64,000 bases of DNA from UBA7657 sp049652985 (lineage in GTDB: Bacteria; Pseudomonadota; Alphaproteobacteria; Micavibrionales; Micavibrionaceae), in the NCBI GenBank assembly GCA_049652985.1, contig JBASFK010000006.1, forward strand, positions 71,062 through 135,061. Reading direction: 5' to 3'. The notes under the pieces were generated by a model. The model saw nothing but the letters and a program-made list of their open reading frames with translations. It had not been told where the DNA came from and ran no database searches. The position numbers and the translations under genes are program-made. Positions 35,482 to 45,417 of the stretch are shown here, piece by piece (positions within the stretch are counted from its first letter, which is position 1; the number at the start of each line of letters is the position of its first letter).

Positions 35482-35649
35482 GGTCTTTCGACGATTGGGA
35501 CCGCGCAAAGTTCCGGCAATTCATGAATGATTTCAGCGGAATACGCCGGGCGGGACCCCCGCCTCTTGATTTTGAGAGCGAAATATTCTAAACAAATCAA
35601 CGAGATAAGCACAAAACGGCGCCGCGAAAGATAACCGGCCAGGAACAGA

Positions 35650-37071
35650 ATGAAAAAACGGATTGTTATCTTTTGCAACAAGTACCTGGGCTTCACGCTT
35701 TTGTCTTCCGGCGGCGTTCTGGCCGACCTGATCGATGCGTTCGATGTCACGATCATCACCACACCTTCCGCCGAGGAAAGCATCCGCATGGTCACAGGCG
35801 GGCGCTGCGCGGTTGTAACGCATGACATAGAAACCGGGAAAATACGCGAGACGATATATGGCGCGGTCGGCGACATTCTTGGTATGACCTATGCAAGGTC
35901 GGGCGCGCGGAGAAACCGTACCGGCATCCTGCATCGCAAGGCGCATCTTAAGCTCGTTAAGAACAAAACTATGGGCGAGCGGCTCCACAAAAAAATTATC
36001 GTCATGCTGTCGGAGCTCGCGGAGAATTCGGGCATCACCCGGAAAATCCTGCAGGCGGTTTTTTATGCCGCAGCGCCAAAATCCGATCTTGCAGCCATGA
36101 TCAGAAAAATCAATCCCGCTCTTTGTATCGCGACGACGGCAGGACTGGATGAGGATGGGGTATTCTTCGCGGCCAGCCGCAACCTCGGTGTACCGTGCGT
36201 TGCTTTGATCCAGTCATGGGACAGAACGGCGTCAAAAGGTTACCCCACCGTGCGCCCCGACCATTGCATCGTCTGGAATGCGGCAATGGCTGAGGAAGCG
36301 GAGATTTTCCTCGGAATACCAAGTGAGCGCGTGTATGTCGCCGGTGCGCCGCCGTGGGATAATTATCTCTCGGCGAGCGGTCCATTAGAGCCGCGCGAAA
36401 AAACGGAATTTTTCCGGAGATGGAACCTGGACGAAAGTAAAAAGCTTGTCTTCGTCGCTCTCAACGCACAAGCGACCCACGCGGAAAACCTGCGGATGAT
36501 CAGAGATATTTGCGCCGCCGTAAAAAACGGCGAGTTTCCCGGTGTACAGTTTATGCTGCGCAGCCATCCCGGTTATTTAATCGAGCGGGAAAAAACGAAA
36601 GAGATAGAAACGGTGTTCGATAAATGCCGGAATGCGGATGTGAACATGATGCACCCGATCGTTATCGACCCTGCGATCCGCAATCACATAGTCACCGACG
36701 AAGACCGAAAATTCATGCACGACATGTTCCGCGCGTGCGACGTCACGGTCTCCATGATGTCGACCTGGATGATCGAAAGCGCGATCTTCGACAAGCCGAA
36801 TGTCTGCGTTGAGTACGGGCGATATATTACAGGGCTTTATGATTTCGACCTTAGCGAATATCAGGCTGAGCACATCGCCCGGATTTTTTCCTACGATGCG
36901 GTCTACAGGGCACGCTCTGCCCCGGCCCTCATGGCCATGACCCGGCAGGCGCTGGAAAATCCCGATGAACTGGCGACGCAACGCAAGAGACTGGCCGAAG
37001 CCGAAACCGGCCCGAACAAGGGCCGCGCCCGGCAGGCTTTCCTCGCTAAAATACTGGAAATAACCGCATAA
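35650..37071 (+). CDS. glycosyltransferase-like (GT-B/glycerophosphotransferase-type) protein
   Basis: 473 residues, soluble. Overall pattern resembles GT-B enzymes and CDP-glycerol glycerophosphotransferase-like proteins: N-terminal MKKRIVIFCNKYLGFTLLSSGG, a middle GVPCVALIQSWDRTASKGYP, and a C-terminal half with MLRSHPG, ADVNMMHPIVIDP, FRACDVTVSMMSTWMIESAIFDKP (the D-x-x-x-S-x-x..E pattern of nucleotide-sugar or CDP-glycerol binding sites). The ABC exporter follows 32 bases later, suggesting that the pair makes and moves a lipid-linked glycan. Donor not determinable. Confidence 0.65.
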   Translation: MKKRIVIFCNKYLGFTLLSSGGVLADLIDAFDVTIITTPSAEESIRMVTGGRCAVVTHDIETGKIRETIYGAVGDILGMTYARSGARRNRTGILHRKAHLKLVKNKTMGERLHKKIIVMLSELAENSGITRKILQAVFYAAAPKSDLAAMIRKINPALCIATTAGLDEDGVFFAASRNLGVPCVALIQSWDRTASKGYPTVRPDHCIVWNAAMAEEAEIFLGIPSERVYVAGAPPWDNYLSASGPLEPREKTEFFRRWNLDESKKLVFVALNAQATHAENLRMIRDICAAVKNGEFPGVQFMLRSHPGYLIEREKTKEIETVFDKCRNADVNMMHPIVIDPAIRNHIVTDEDRKFMHDMFRACDVTVSMMSTWMIESAIFDKPNVCVEYGRYITGLYDFDLSEYQAEHIARIFSYDAVYRARSAPALMAMTRQALENPDELATQRKRLAEAETGPNKGRARQAFLAKILEITA

Positions 37072-37103
37072 ACCGCTAAGGTTGGGCCTGGGATAGATAC
37101 GAA

Positions 37104-38876
37104 ATGGATATGATTCAAAAATTGCTGGGATTGCTGAGCCGTCGGGAACGCATGCAGGCTTTCGGTCTGCTGGCGCTATTCCTGTTGATGTCGCTGGCCG
37201 AAGTGATCGGTATCGCCTCGATCCTGCCTTTCATGTCGGTGCTGGCCGACCCGGACTCGGTCACGCGCAACGAATGGCTGAAACGCGGATACGATTATTT
37301 CGGATTTTCCAGCGCGTCGGAATATTTGTTTTTCATCGGCATCTGCGTTTTGGTTATTCTCGTTTTGACGAACGTGATCAAGGCCGCAACGCGCTGGGCA
37401 ACGCTGTACGTAACCCAGACATGGGGCGAGAGCCTCTCGCGCCGTCTCTTTGAAATCTATCTCGGCCAACCTTATCGTTTTTTCCTCGACAGAAATTCCT
37501 CCGACATTTCAAAAAATGTTCTCGCAGAAGTGCAGATCATCAGTAATAGCGTCATCATGTCATTCCTGGAGCTGGTAACGCGCGTGGTGGTGTCGACCGT
37601 AATCTTGCTGTTTCTCCTGGCGATGGATCCCGTGCTGGCGCTGGCAACAGGTGCAATTCTGGGCGGTGCCTATCTTGGTGTTTTTATGATCTTTAAGAAT
37701 GCGCTTAAGAAAGAGGCGCAGCGCCGCAACCAGGCTCAGGCAGAAAAATACAGGATCGTCAACGAGGCCATACAGGGCATCAAGAACATCAAGCTCGGCG
37801 GGCATGAAGCGCTGTACAGGCAATATTTCAAGGCGCCAGCGGAAAACTATTCCATCAGCACGGCGCGCAGCAGCGTGATGGGCGAAATACCGCGTTACGC
37901 CATGGAGGCCATCGCTTTCGGCGGCATACTGCTGATGACGCTTTACCTGTTGCAAAGCCAGCAGGCGCTGAACCAGGCGCTGCCGATGATTGCGCTCTAT
38001 ACTTTCGCGGCCTACCGCCTGATGCCGGGCCTGCAGGGTATCTACCAATCCTTCACGCGCATGCGTTTTTATAAGCCTGCGCTCGATACCATCCGCCGTG
38101 AACTGACGCTGGCGGCAACAATGCAAAACCCCGGCCCCGAAGACGCCACGATGGAATTCAACCGGAGCCTTGCGCTGAAAAACGCGGGCTTCCGCTATAA
38201 CGAGAACGGCAGGGATATCCTGAAAAACGTGAACCTGGAAATCCCAGCGCGCAGCATGACGGGCATCATCGGCAAAACCGGCGCAGGGAAAACGACGTTA
38301 GTCGATATTATCCTTGGCCTTCTGGCGCCGGATACCGGCGAAGTTCTGATCGATGGCTTGCCGGTGAATGCCGAAAACCGCAGGGCATGGCAAAGAAATT
38401 TGTCCTATGTTTCACAGAGCATATATCTGTGCGACGACACCATCGCGGTCAATATCGCGTTCGGCATCCGTACAAGCGAGATCGATATGGACAAGGTGCG
38501 CGCCGCTGCAAAAATGGCGAGCCTTTCGGACTTCATCGAAAATGAGCTGCCCAAAGGTTACGACACGATCATCGGCGAAAACGGTATTCGTCTTTCAGGT
38601 GGACAGAGGCAAAGGGTCGGTATTGCCCGCGCGCTGTATCTCGACAGGCCGGTGCTGGTGCTAGACGAGGCGACAAGCGCGCTCGACCCCGCAACCGAGG
38701 AAGAGGTCATCAATTCCATCTATGCGCTGGAGCGGAAAAAAACAGTGTTCATCATCTCCCATAAACCGGAACTGCTGGCGCGGTGTGATTCAATTCTTGT
38801 TGTGCAGGGCGGGAATGTAACGCAGCAAAAACCGGACGCGGAAAAACTGCAAAATGAATTACAGGCACACGCCTAG
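37104..38876 (+). CDS. ABC exporter, fused permease-ATPase (PglK/MsbA type)
   Basis: 590 residues, half-transporter that would dimerise. Seen: N-terminal membrane domain (about 1-310) with about six helices, and the ATPase (about 345-580) with Walker A GKTGAGKTT, Q-loop YVSQSIYL, signature LSGGQRQR, Walker B VLVLDEATSALD and H-loop ISHKPE. Layout matches lipid-linked oligosaccharide flippases such as PglK or lipid A exporters. Context with the preceding glycosyltransferase-like gene favours export of a polysaccharide or glycolipid; the substrate is inferred. Confidence 0.92.
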   Translation: MDMIQKLLGLLSRRERMQAFGLLALFLLMSLAEVIGIASILPFMSVLADPDSVTRNEWLKRGYDYFGFSSASEYLFFIGICVLVILVLTNVIKAATRWATLYVTQTWGESLSRRLFEIYLGQPYRFFLDRNSSDISKNVLAEVQIISNSVIMSFLELVTRVVVSTVILLFLLAMDPVLALATGAILGGAYLGVFMIFKNALKKEAQRRNQAQAEKYRIVNEAIQGIKNIKLGGHEALYRQYFKAPAENYSISTARSSVMGEIPRYAMEAIAFGGILLMTLYLLQSQQALNQALPMIALYTFAAYRLMPGLQGIYQSFTRMRFYKPALDTIRRELTLAATMQNPGPEDATMEFNRSLALKNAGFRYNENGRDILKNVNLEIPARSMTGIIGKTGAGKTTLVDIILGLLAPDTGEVLIDGLPVNAENRRAWQRNLSYVSQSIYLCDDTIAVNIAFGIRTSEIDMDKVRAAAKMASLSDFIENELPKGYDTIIGENGIRLSGGQRQRVGIARALYLDRPVLVLDEATSALDPATEEEVINSIYALERKKTVFIISHKPELLARCDSILVVQGGNVTQQKPDAEKLQNELQAHA

Positions 38877-38933
38877 GCCTGAGCGTTTTAAACAAAATCC
38901 AAATCTCTGAAATATAAAAACGAGCGCAGGAAC

Positions 38934-39050
38934 TCAGGCGCCCGGATGAAGAACGCGATACTGCCTGAGAAGTTCTTTGTTACTAGCTGTAACTTTTTCT
39001 TTTCCCGGAGCCGCACTGGCTTTAAAATTGGTGCCTAACGAACCATCCAT
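38934..39050 (-). CDS. possible 38-residue small protein
   Basis: Reads MDGSLGTNFKASAAPGKEKV..., ending VLHPGA, with AAGGA eight bases before the ATG. The codon context is more orderly than the AT-rich surroundings. The flanking gap (38877-39339) is otherwise without an evident gene. Low-confidence call: no terminator or homologue was seen. Confidence 0.3.
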   Translation of the reverse strand: MDGSLGTNFKASAAPGKEKVTASNKELLRQYRVLHPGA

Positions 39051-39339
39051 AGATAAAATCCTTAAAAATGATATAGCCACACATACGCCCGTTATAAGGT
39101 TCCGGCAACAATTTTATAGAAAATAGATCGAATGGCTGATATAACGTTAAGTTATAGCTTAAAATCTTAGTAAATATTAAGATATTGAAAAATAACAAAA
39201 CTTATTTTTGAGGGTTGTAATTTATAGCACATGTTATGTTTTTTAAGCAGGTATTATTTCCATAGATTAAAACCTGTCGAACCTCCTCGCGGACACGAAT
39301 TCGCCTCCGCAACACTAAAATTTCATGAGGTTTTGGGGA

Positions 39340-40203
39340 TTATGCCTGCCCTGCGATCGGCATCCGGACGGCACTTGAAGCACAAGCCTCGCCATTAAGA
39401 AGGCCGTAGAGCCCCGGGCAATCGGCGACCGAAGACAGATCCTTCGAAAGGTCGATAATCGTCTCCGAACCGCCTAGGAAAAGATAGCTATGCGGCAGCA
39501 TGCGCCGGGCAAGCGACTGGAGGATCATTTTCTTGTGGTCCTCGCTGAAATAAATCAGGACATTGCGGCAGAACACGATGTCGAAATCGCCGAATTTATC
39601 CATGTTGCCCAGCAGATTGAATTTCTCGAACTTAACCATTTTCTGGAGATGCCCCTTGATCTGCCAGTTCGTTCCTTCCTGCGTGAAATTCTTCATGGCC
39701 ATCTGGATAGGCAGTCCGCGCTGCACTTCGAACTGGGTGTACTTGCCAGCGCGCGCATGCGCCAGCGCTTTCTCGGATATATCGGTTGCAAGGATATGAA
39801 TATTCCATTCCTCGATCTTCGGCAGGGCTTCCTGCAGCACCATGGCGATGGAGTAAGGTTCCTGCCCGGTGGAACAGGCGGCGGACCATATGCGAATGGA
39901 CTTGCGTGTGCCGCATTTTTTCAGGATTTCAGGCAGGACAATGTTCCGGAATTGCTTGAACGGTTTTTCGTCGCGGAAAAAAAGCGTCTCGTTGGTCATC
40001 ATGGCGTCGATGACGTCCTGGACAAGCTCGGCATTCTGGCCAAGCCTCAGGGGCGGGATCAGGTCGTTGATCTCAGCGAGCTTCCATTTCTTCAGAACCG
40101 GAACAAGGCGCGAGGCCAGCAGGTAGCCCCTGTCCGCGCCGATCGAAAGACCTGCCTTGTCTGACAAAAACTTTCTGAAAAATTCGAAATCGACATCACT
40201 CAT
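39340..40203 (-). CDS. cheR: chemotaxis protein methyltransferase CheR
   Basis: Methylates glutamates on chemoreceptors using SAM. 287 residues. Seen: N-terminal CheR helix bundle (MTNETLFFRDEKPFKQF), SAM-binding RIWSAACSTGQEPYSIAMV, and ILATDISEKALAHARAGKY, DIVFCRNVLIYF. Last gene of the leftward chemotaxis operon. No TPR extension. Confidence 0.96.
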   Translation of the reverse strand: MSDVDFEFFRKFLSDKAGLSIGADRGYLLASRLVPVLKKWKLAEINDLIPPLRLGQNAELVQDVIDAMMTNETLFFRDEKPFKQFRNIVLPEILKKCGTRKSIRIWSAACSTGQEPYSIAMVLQEALPKIEEWNIHILATDISEKALAHARAGKYTQFEVQRGLPIQMAMKNFTQEGTNWQIKGHLQKMVKFEKFNLLGNMDKFGDFDIVFCRNVLIYFSEDHKKMILQSLARRMLPHSYLFLGGSETIIDLSKDLSSVADCPGLYGLLNGEACASSAVRMPIAGQA

Positions 40204-40219
40204 GACAACAGCCCCGACA

Positions 40220-41306
40220 TTATAATTTTACCGTTTTTTGTATCCATGGATTTATGCGCTCCAGCGGCAGCACCGCCGTGCACAGCCCCGCATTCGCGAC
40301 CGCCGCCGGCATGCCCCAGACTGCGGATGTGGCTTCATCCTGCGCGATGACCTGCGCGCCCTGTTTTACCGCGTCATGGCAGGCCTGCAGCCCGTCGCCG
40401 CCCATCCCAGTGAGAATCGCGATCAGAATCCGGTTGCCGTAAATAGGAACCAGGCTCCGCACCATGGGATTGACGGAAGGACGGCAGAAATTTTCGGGCG
40501 GGTCTTCGTTCAGGCGAATGACGACATCCGCGCCCTATCTTCAGCGTCATATGCTGGTCGCCCGGCGCAACATAGACCCAGCCATTCTTGACGACCATGC
40601 CTTCGGCGCCTTCAAAACAGGGAATTTTGCAGCTGCGCTCGATATTCTGCGCAAGAAAGACAGTGAAGCTCTTAGGTATATGCTGGGTAATGACAATGGG
40701 CACGGGGAAATTCTCGAGCCCCTTGAGAACGGTCATCAGCGCCTGCGGCCCGCCGGTTGAACTGCCGATTGCGAGAATGCACGGCGGCAAAACATGTTTG
40801 CCCGGATGCAACGAAATCGGCTTTTTCGGAGGGAGTGCGCCTAAACCTACCACCGGCGTCCGGAGCGCAGCGGCCCCCAGCCCGCGTATAAGACCGAGCA
40901 GGCTTTTCTGGAATTCCTCTGTACTGCCGCCAGCGTCAGCCGCAGGCTTTAAAAGATACTCCGCCGCGCCAAGCGCCAGGGCCCTGATCGAGATTTCAGC
41001 GCCGCGCGAGGAAAACGTCGAACAGATGATGATTTTCACGCCCGGTTTTTCCTTGAGAAGAAGCGGAAGAGCGGTGAGGCCGTCCATGACCGGCATTTCT
41101 ATGTCGAGTAAAATAACATCAGGGTTGGCCTGCTTCACCATTTCAACAGCGTTCTTGCCGTTCAACGCGCTGGCGACGATTTCCATGTCAGAATTTTCCT
41201 GCACCAGGCGCGAGATGACGGCGCGGATGATCGAGGAATCATCGACGATCATAACCCTGATCCGCCTGGAGGCGGGCGGGTCTGCCGATGGTGGATTTGG
41301 CTGCAT
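40220..41306 (-). pseudogene. cheB: CheB methylesterase, split by a frameshift
   Basis: Receiver-linked methylesterase/deamidase of chemoreceptors. The receiver (MIVDDSSIIRAVISRLV; phospho-Asp in LLDIEMPVMDG) and the start of the esterase domain (GSSTGGPQALMTVL with the catalytic Ser; QHIPKSFT with the His) are in one frame, from 41306 to about 40540. The rest (DVVIRLNEDPPENF..., MVRSLVPIYGNRILIAILTGMGGDGL with the catalytic Asp) continues in another frame to 40220. The break lies in the CCC run at 40533-40535 (GGG on the coding strand), where removing one base restores a contiguous family-like sequence. Either a real pseudogene, a programmed slip, or a sequencing error. Everything else looks functional. 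Confidence 0.88.
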
Positions 41307-41307
41307 T

Positions 41308-41688
41308 TTACCCTGCTTCGTCCTCTAGAAGTCCAAGCTGTACATACTTGGCGCGGAGGATGGTTCTGTCGAATGGCTTCATAATGTATTCGTCGGCGCC
41401 TGCTTCCATCCCGCGCTGAATGAAACTCATGTCGTTTTCCGTTGTACAGAATACGACCTTCGGGCTCGTTCCGTTAGGCATGGCGCGGAGTTTTTTCAGG
41501 AACTCAAGCCCGTCCATGACCGGCATGTTCCAGTCCAGCATGATAATGGTCGGCATAGCGGCCTGGCACGCTTCGAAGGCGATCTGGCCGTTTGCGGCCT
41601 CGCTGCACTCGAAGCCGAAATCTTTGACGATGTCAGTTATGATTTTCCTGATCGTCTTGCTGTCGTCCACTATCAGACACGTAATCAT
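41308..41688 (-). CDS. cheY: single-domain response regulator (CheY)
   Basis: 126 residues. Receiver fold with DDSKT (acidic pair), phospho-acceptor Asp in IIMLDWNMPVMDG, CTTEND (Thr) and IMKPFD (Lys). Second CheY of the cluster; lies between cheW and cheB and its 5' end overlaps the cheW stop by four bases. One CheY may act on the motor and the other as phosphate sink. Confidence 0.95.
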   Translation of the reverse strand: MITCLIVDDSKTIRKIITDIVKDFGFECSEAANGQIAFEACQAAMPTIIMLDWNMPVMDGLEFLKKLRAMPNGTSPKVVFCTTENDMSFIQRGMEAGADEYIMKPFDRTILRAKYVQLGLLEDEAG

Positions 41689-42155
41689 ACTGCCTCCTGG
41701 AAGTCGATGGAACTGAGTTTGGTGAGTTCAATGAGTTTCTTGATTTCGATGATGATCCAGAGGCTCTGCGGGAGCTTGTATATCCCCGATGCGATCTTGC
41801 GCCAGTTGCTGTCCAGCGTCGGCGGAACATTCTCGAGCGCGTTCTGGTCAATAGCCATTACATCGCCCACGGAATCGACTAAAAGGCTGATAAGCTCGCC
41901 GTCCTGCTCGATGACGATATTCATGCCCGGGATATTGACCGGGCGCGGCGGCTGATTGAGGCAGCGCCGCACATCGATGATGGTTACGATACGGCCGCGA
42001 AGATTCATAACGCCGGCGATCGAGGCCGGCGATAAAGGCGGGCGTGTGATTTCACGTTCGTTCAGCACGTCATTGACCTGCAGAACCGAAATGCCGAAAG
42101 CCTGGCCCACAACATGAAAAGTCAGAAATTCATGCATGTTGCTGTCCGGGGTCAT
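41685..42155 (-). CDS. cheW: chemotaxis coupling protein CheW
   Basis: 156 residues, single CheW domain that links receptors to CheA. Seen: FLTFHVVGQAFGISVLQVNDVL, SIAGVMNLRGRIVTIIDVRRCL, and SLLVDSVGDVMAI. Overlaps both the cheA stop (four bases) and the cheY start. Confidence 0.96.
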   Translation of the reverse strand: MTPDSNMHEFLTFHVVGQAFGISVLQVNDVLNEREITRPPLSPASIAGVMNLRGRIVTIIDVRRCLNQPPRPVNIPGMNIVIEQDGELISLLVDSVGDVMAIDQNALENVPPTLDSNWRKIASGIYKLPQSLWIIIEIKKLIELTKLSSIDFQEAV

Positions 42156-44416
42156 TGAACGGCCCTCTTGTGTGCATGCCCGTCTTGAATAATGGAAGCA
42201 AATTCAGGCGGCTGGTTGGCGGGTTCATCGTGGCCATTTTTCTGCGTGCGGTGGCCGAGGCGAATGATATCGGTGGTCTGGCCCTGGATAATTGCGCTGC
42301 CTTCGAGCGCACCATCGCCCGATCTGATCTGGTATTCGCCGCGGAAGGCGGTGATATCGAGAATTTCATCAACGACCAGGCCCGCGAGGCCGCCGCGCGT
42401 GGAAAACACGATAACCGGGAAACGGCCCGTGGCAGGAAGCTCCTGGTCCTCGCGCAAAATATAAAGCGGCATAAGCGAGTCGCCATACTGGATGACGCGC
42501 TGCTTTCCGGCCCATTCCGTGTCAGCGACATCGATTTCCTCGAGCCTCGAGACATGCTCAAGCGGCACGGCCTTGAGCGCATTGCCGCCGCTGCGGAACA
42601 GCAGGAGGTGTTTTTCCGGTTGCTGGACCTGCAAACTTTTCTCTGCTTCTGAAATTTTGACACGGGCCGCATTGTTGGCGATGCCCGACATTTTCATGAT
42701 GCCCGAAGGATCAAGAATCATGACGACCTTGCCATCGCCGAGGATAGTGTTGCCGGAAAAGGCCGGGATACCCTGGAACAGGCTGCCGACCGGCTTGACG
42801 ACGATTTCTTCCATGTCAAAAACATTATCGACGATAAGGCCGCAGCACAAATTGCCCACCTTGATGACGGCGATGTAATAGGATTTATCGGCCACGATTT
42901 CACTGTCGCCAAGACGAAGAAGCTTGCGCATGGAAACGAGCGGCAAAAGCTCGTCACGCAGCCTGAAAACAGGCACGCCGTTAACGGTTTCTATTTTATG
43001 ATTACTTCTCGAACCCGTGATGACGAGTTCGCTGACATCGAGCTGCGGCAACGCAAAACGCTCGCCGCCGACGCCGATGATGATGGAGGAAACGATCGCC
43101 AGCGTCAGCGGGATTTTTATGGTGAATACCGTTCCCTTGCCCTCGGTGGATTTCATTTCGACGCTGCCGTTTATTTTTTCAATATTGGAGCGCACGACAT
43201 CCATGCCGACGCCGCGCCCGGAAACGGCCGTGACTTTTTCAGCCGTGGAGAACCCGGCGGCGAAAATATATTGCTGGATTTTCTGATCGGACATCGAGGC
43301 AAGTTCATGCTCCGTCGCGAGGCCGTTCTGCAGTATCTTTTTCTTGATGCGTTCGACCGGAAGGCCTTTGCCATCATCGGCGATCTCGATGATGATATGT
43401 CCGCCCTCGTGCCAGGAACTCAGCTTGATCTTGCCGGATTGCGGCTTGCCGGCGCGTGCGCGCTCGTCGGGCAGCTCGATGCCATGATCGCATGAATTCC
43501 GGACCATGTGCGTGAGGGGGTCCTTGATCATCTCGAGCACCTGACGGTCGAGCTCGGTGTCCTGCCCGTGCATTTCGAGCTCTATTTTCTTGCCAAGCTC
43601 TGTCGAAATGTCGCGCACGATGCGGGGCAGCTTGGACCATGCGTTACCAACAGGCTGCATGCGCGTTTTCATCACGCCGTCCTGCAAATTCGAAACGATA
43701 TGATTCAGCTGCTGCAGCGAGGCGGTGATGGGGCTGTCTTTCTGCGTGCGCGCGATCTGCATCATCTGGTTGCGCGTAAGCACCAGTTCGCTGACCATCG
43801 TCATCAGGTTTTCAAGCACATCGACATTGACGCGTAAAGACTGGTTCGAGACCGCGGATTCTCCCGATGTGGCAGCGGCTTTGGCTTCAGGTGCTTTCGC
43901 ACCGTTGGTTTTCGCGGTCGGTTCGGGAACAGCAGCGGCAACGGGCACATGAATCTCAGGCTCATCAGCGCGCACAGGGACAAAACCAAATTCATCAGCC
44001 TCGGGCTCTGTGGCAACAGCAACAGATGCCGGGGCTTCAGAGCCAGTGCAGGCAGCTTCGAGTCGCTGGGTCAGGTCGCTGTCATCGCCCTGCGGCTCCC
44101 GCCGCGTGGCTTCGATCCCCGCCATGATGGCCTTGATGCAATCGAGGGATTCAAGAATAAGCGAAATATTATCCGGCGTGGCGAGGCGCTTGCCGTCGCG
44201 GAAAAGTCCGAGCAGGTCTTCGGCTTTGTGCGCGACCTTGCCGAGACGCGGCAGGCCAAGAAAGCCGCTCGTTCCCTTGATCGTGTGCATGACGCGGAAA
44301 ATTTTTGAAAGAAGATCGGCATTGTTGGGATCCTGCTCAAGCAGAACCAGCGAGTTGTCCAGGTCGCCCAGGCTCTCGTTGGTCTCGGTGATGAATTCAA
44401 CAATCAGATCGTCCAT
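42152..44416 (-). CDS. cheA: chemotaxis histidine kinase CheA with two CheW-like domains
   Basis: 754 residues. Seen: HPt with phosphorylated His in RVMHTIKGTSGFLG (H44), a Pro/Ala-rich linker (about 135-205), the dimerisation helices, the HATPase domain (NSCDHGIE, ADDGKG and G-box GRGVGMDVV), and a C-terminus with two CheW-like P5 domains in tandem (about 475-605 and 620-735: KHLLLFRSGGNALKAVPLEHVSRLEE). No P2 domain stands out. Its ATG follows the cheZ stop by about 18 bases. Confidence 0.95.
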   Translation of the reverse strand: MDDLIVEFITETNESLGDLDNSLVLLEQDPNNADLLSKIFRVMHTIKGTSGFLGLPRLGKVAHKAEDLLGLFRDGKRLATPDNISLILESLDCIKAIMAGIEATRREPQGDDSDLTQRLEAACTGSEAPASVAVATEPEADEFGFVPVRADEPEIHVPVAAAVPEPTAKTNGAKAPEAKAAATSGESAVSNQSLRVNVDVLENLMTMVSELVLTRNQMMQIARTQKDSPITASLQQLNHIVSNLQDGVMKTRMQPVGNAWSKLPRIVRDISTELGKKIELEMHGQDTELDRQVLEMIKDPLTHMVRNSCDHGIELPDERARAGKPQSGKIKLSSWHEGGHIIIEIADDGKGLPVERIKKKILQNGLATEHELASMSDQKIQQYIFAAGFSTAEKVTAVSGRGVGMDVVRSNIEKINGSVEMKSTEGKGTVFTIKIPLTLAIVSSIIIGVGGERFALPQLDVSELVITGSRSNHKIETVNGVPVFRLRDELLPLVSMRKLLRLGDSEIVADKSYYIAVIKVGNLCCGLIVDNVFDMEEIVVKPVGSLFQGIPAFSGNTILGDGKVVMILDPSGIMKMSGIANNAARVKISEAEKSLQVQQPEKHLLLFRSGGNALKAVPLEHVSRLEEIDVADTEWAGKQRVIQYGDSLMPLYILREDQELPATGRFPVIVFSTRGGLAGLVVDEILDITAFRGEYQIRSGDGALEGSAIIQGQTTDIIRLGHRTQKNGHDEPANQPPEFASIIQDGHAHKRAVQ

Positions 44417-44434
44417 ATGCCCTTCTCGAATTTC

Positions 44435-45034
44435 TCAATCGTCGAAAGAAGAAAGAAGTTTGTCTATATCGTCCTGCGACATCGCGTTTTGCGGCAGCGC
44501 CGGGCCGTTCATGAGGCCCTCGCCTTTCGAATAATCAGGCTTTTTTTCCTTCGGCGCTTCGCCCGGGTACGGTGCGTTTCCGTCCAGCGCATGGACGATC
44601 GCAGAAATGCTTTCATCTACTTTCTTGAAGGTTTTGATGACCTTGGTGATACGCTGGCCGACGATATCCTGAAACGTGCAGGCCTCGTAGATGCCGGTGA
44701 TTTCCGTCTCAATGGCCATAGCGGTTTCCGGACCCGCGCCCGCAACCTTGGCCCGAATTCTCTCGCAGGAATCCATGATGGCATGCGTGGCTTTTTCGGT
44801 CTCACCAATAGCTGCTTCGAGCTCATCCTTCGCGCCGATGTCCCGGGGCAACGAATTCCGAAGCTGGCCACGCATATCGTCAATCGCACTCTTCAGAGAA
44901 TGAAGTTCCAAGCAGATAGTCTCGTACGAGACTTCCTGCGGGTTTTTCACCTTCGCGATGACAGAATTGATGATGTTGACGACCTGGTCGCGGCTGTACT
45001 GACCAGCAACAAAATCGTCTTTTTGTTCCGGCAT
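44435..45034 (-). CDS. cheZ: CheY-P phosphatase CheZ
   Basis: 199 residues, long helical protein that dephosphorylates CheY-P. Seen: EACTFQDIVGQRITKV, matching the catalytic Asp/Gln motif of CheZ (FQDLTGQ in E. coli), and a C-terminal CheY-docking peptide MSQDDIDKLLSSFDD. CheZ is uncommon but known in alphaproteobacteria. Start overlaps the stop of the upstream cheY. Confidence 0.9.
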   Translation of the reverse strand: MPEQKDDFVAGQYSRDQVVNIINSVIAKVKNPQEVSYETICLELHSLKSAIDDMRGQLRNSLPRDIGAKDELEAAIGETEKATHAIMDSCERIRAKVAGAGPETAMAIETEITGIYEACTFQDIVGQRITKVIKTFKKVDESISAIVHALDGNAPYPGEAPKEKKPDYSKGEGLMNGPALPQNAMSQDDIDKLLSSFDD

Positions 45035-45417
45035 TAAAATTCCCCCAACACGGCAGTAATCTTCTTCTTGAGTATTTCAGCGCTGAACGGCTTGACGATG
45101 TAATTATTTACCTTGGCTTCGCGCGCGACCATGATGTTCTCGGCCTTGCTCTCGGCAGTGACCATGATGAAGGGCACCTTGTTGTCCTGCGCCCTGATGT
45201 TTTTCAGGAGGTCGAGGCCGCTCATCGGCTCCATGTTCCAGTCGGAGATAATGAGGCCATATTGTTTTTTCTTGATCAGTTCGAGAGCCATGGTGCCGTC
45301 GGTGGCCTCATCGATGTTCGAAAAACCGATTTGTTTCAACAGCCCATAGATCACGCGCAGCATGGTTTTGTAATCATCTACGATCAGGATGTTCAGTGTC
45401 GCTGGATTTATAGCCAT
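45034..45417 (-). CDS. cheY: single-domain response regulator (CheY), first gene of che operon
   Basis: 127 residues. Receiver with DDYKT (D in place of a longer acid patch), phospho-Asp in IISDWNMEPMSG, VTAESK, VKPFSA. GAGGGGA Shine-Dalgarno before the ATG. Directly coupled (TAATG) to cheZ, so it is the likely flagellar-motor output partner of CheZ. Confidence 0.95.
   Translation of the reverse strand: MAINPATLNILIVDDYKTMLRVIYGLLKQIGFSNIDEATDGTMALELIKKKQYGLIISDWNMEPMSGLDLLKNIRAQDNKVPFIMVTAESKAENIMVAREAKVNNYIVKPFSAEILKKKITAVLGEF

Noticed and set aside
39140..39175. CtrA box near TTAAGTTATAGCTTAA
   Set aside because: The spacer is eight bases, not seven, and there is no other support.
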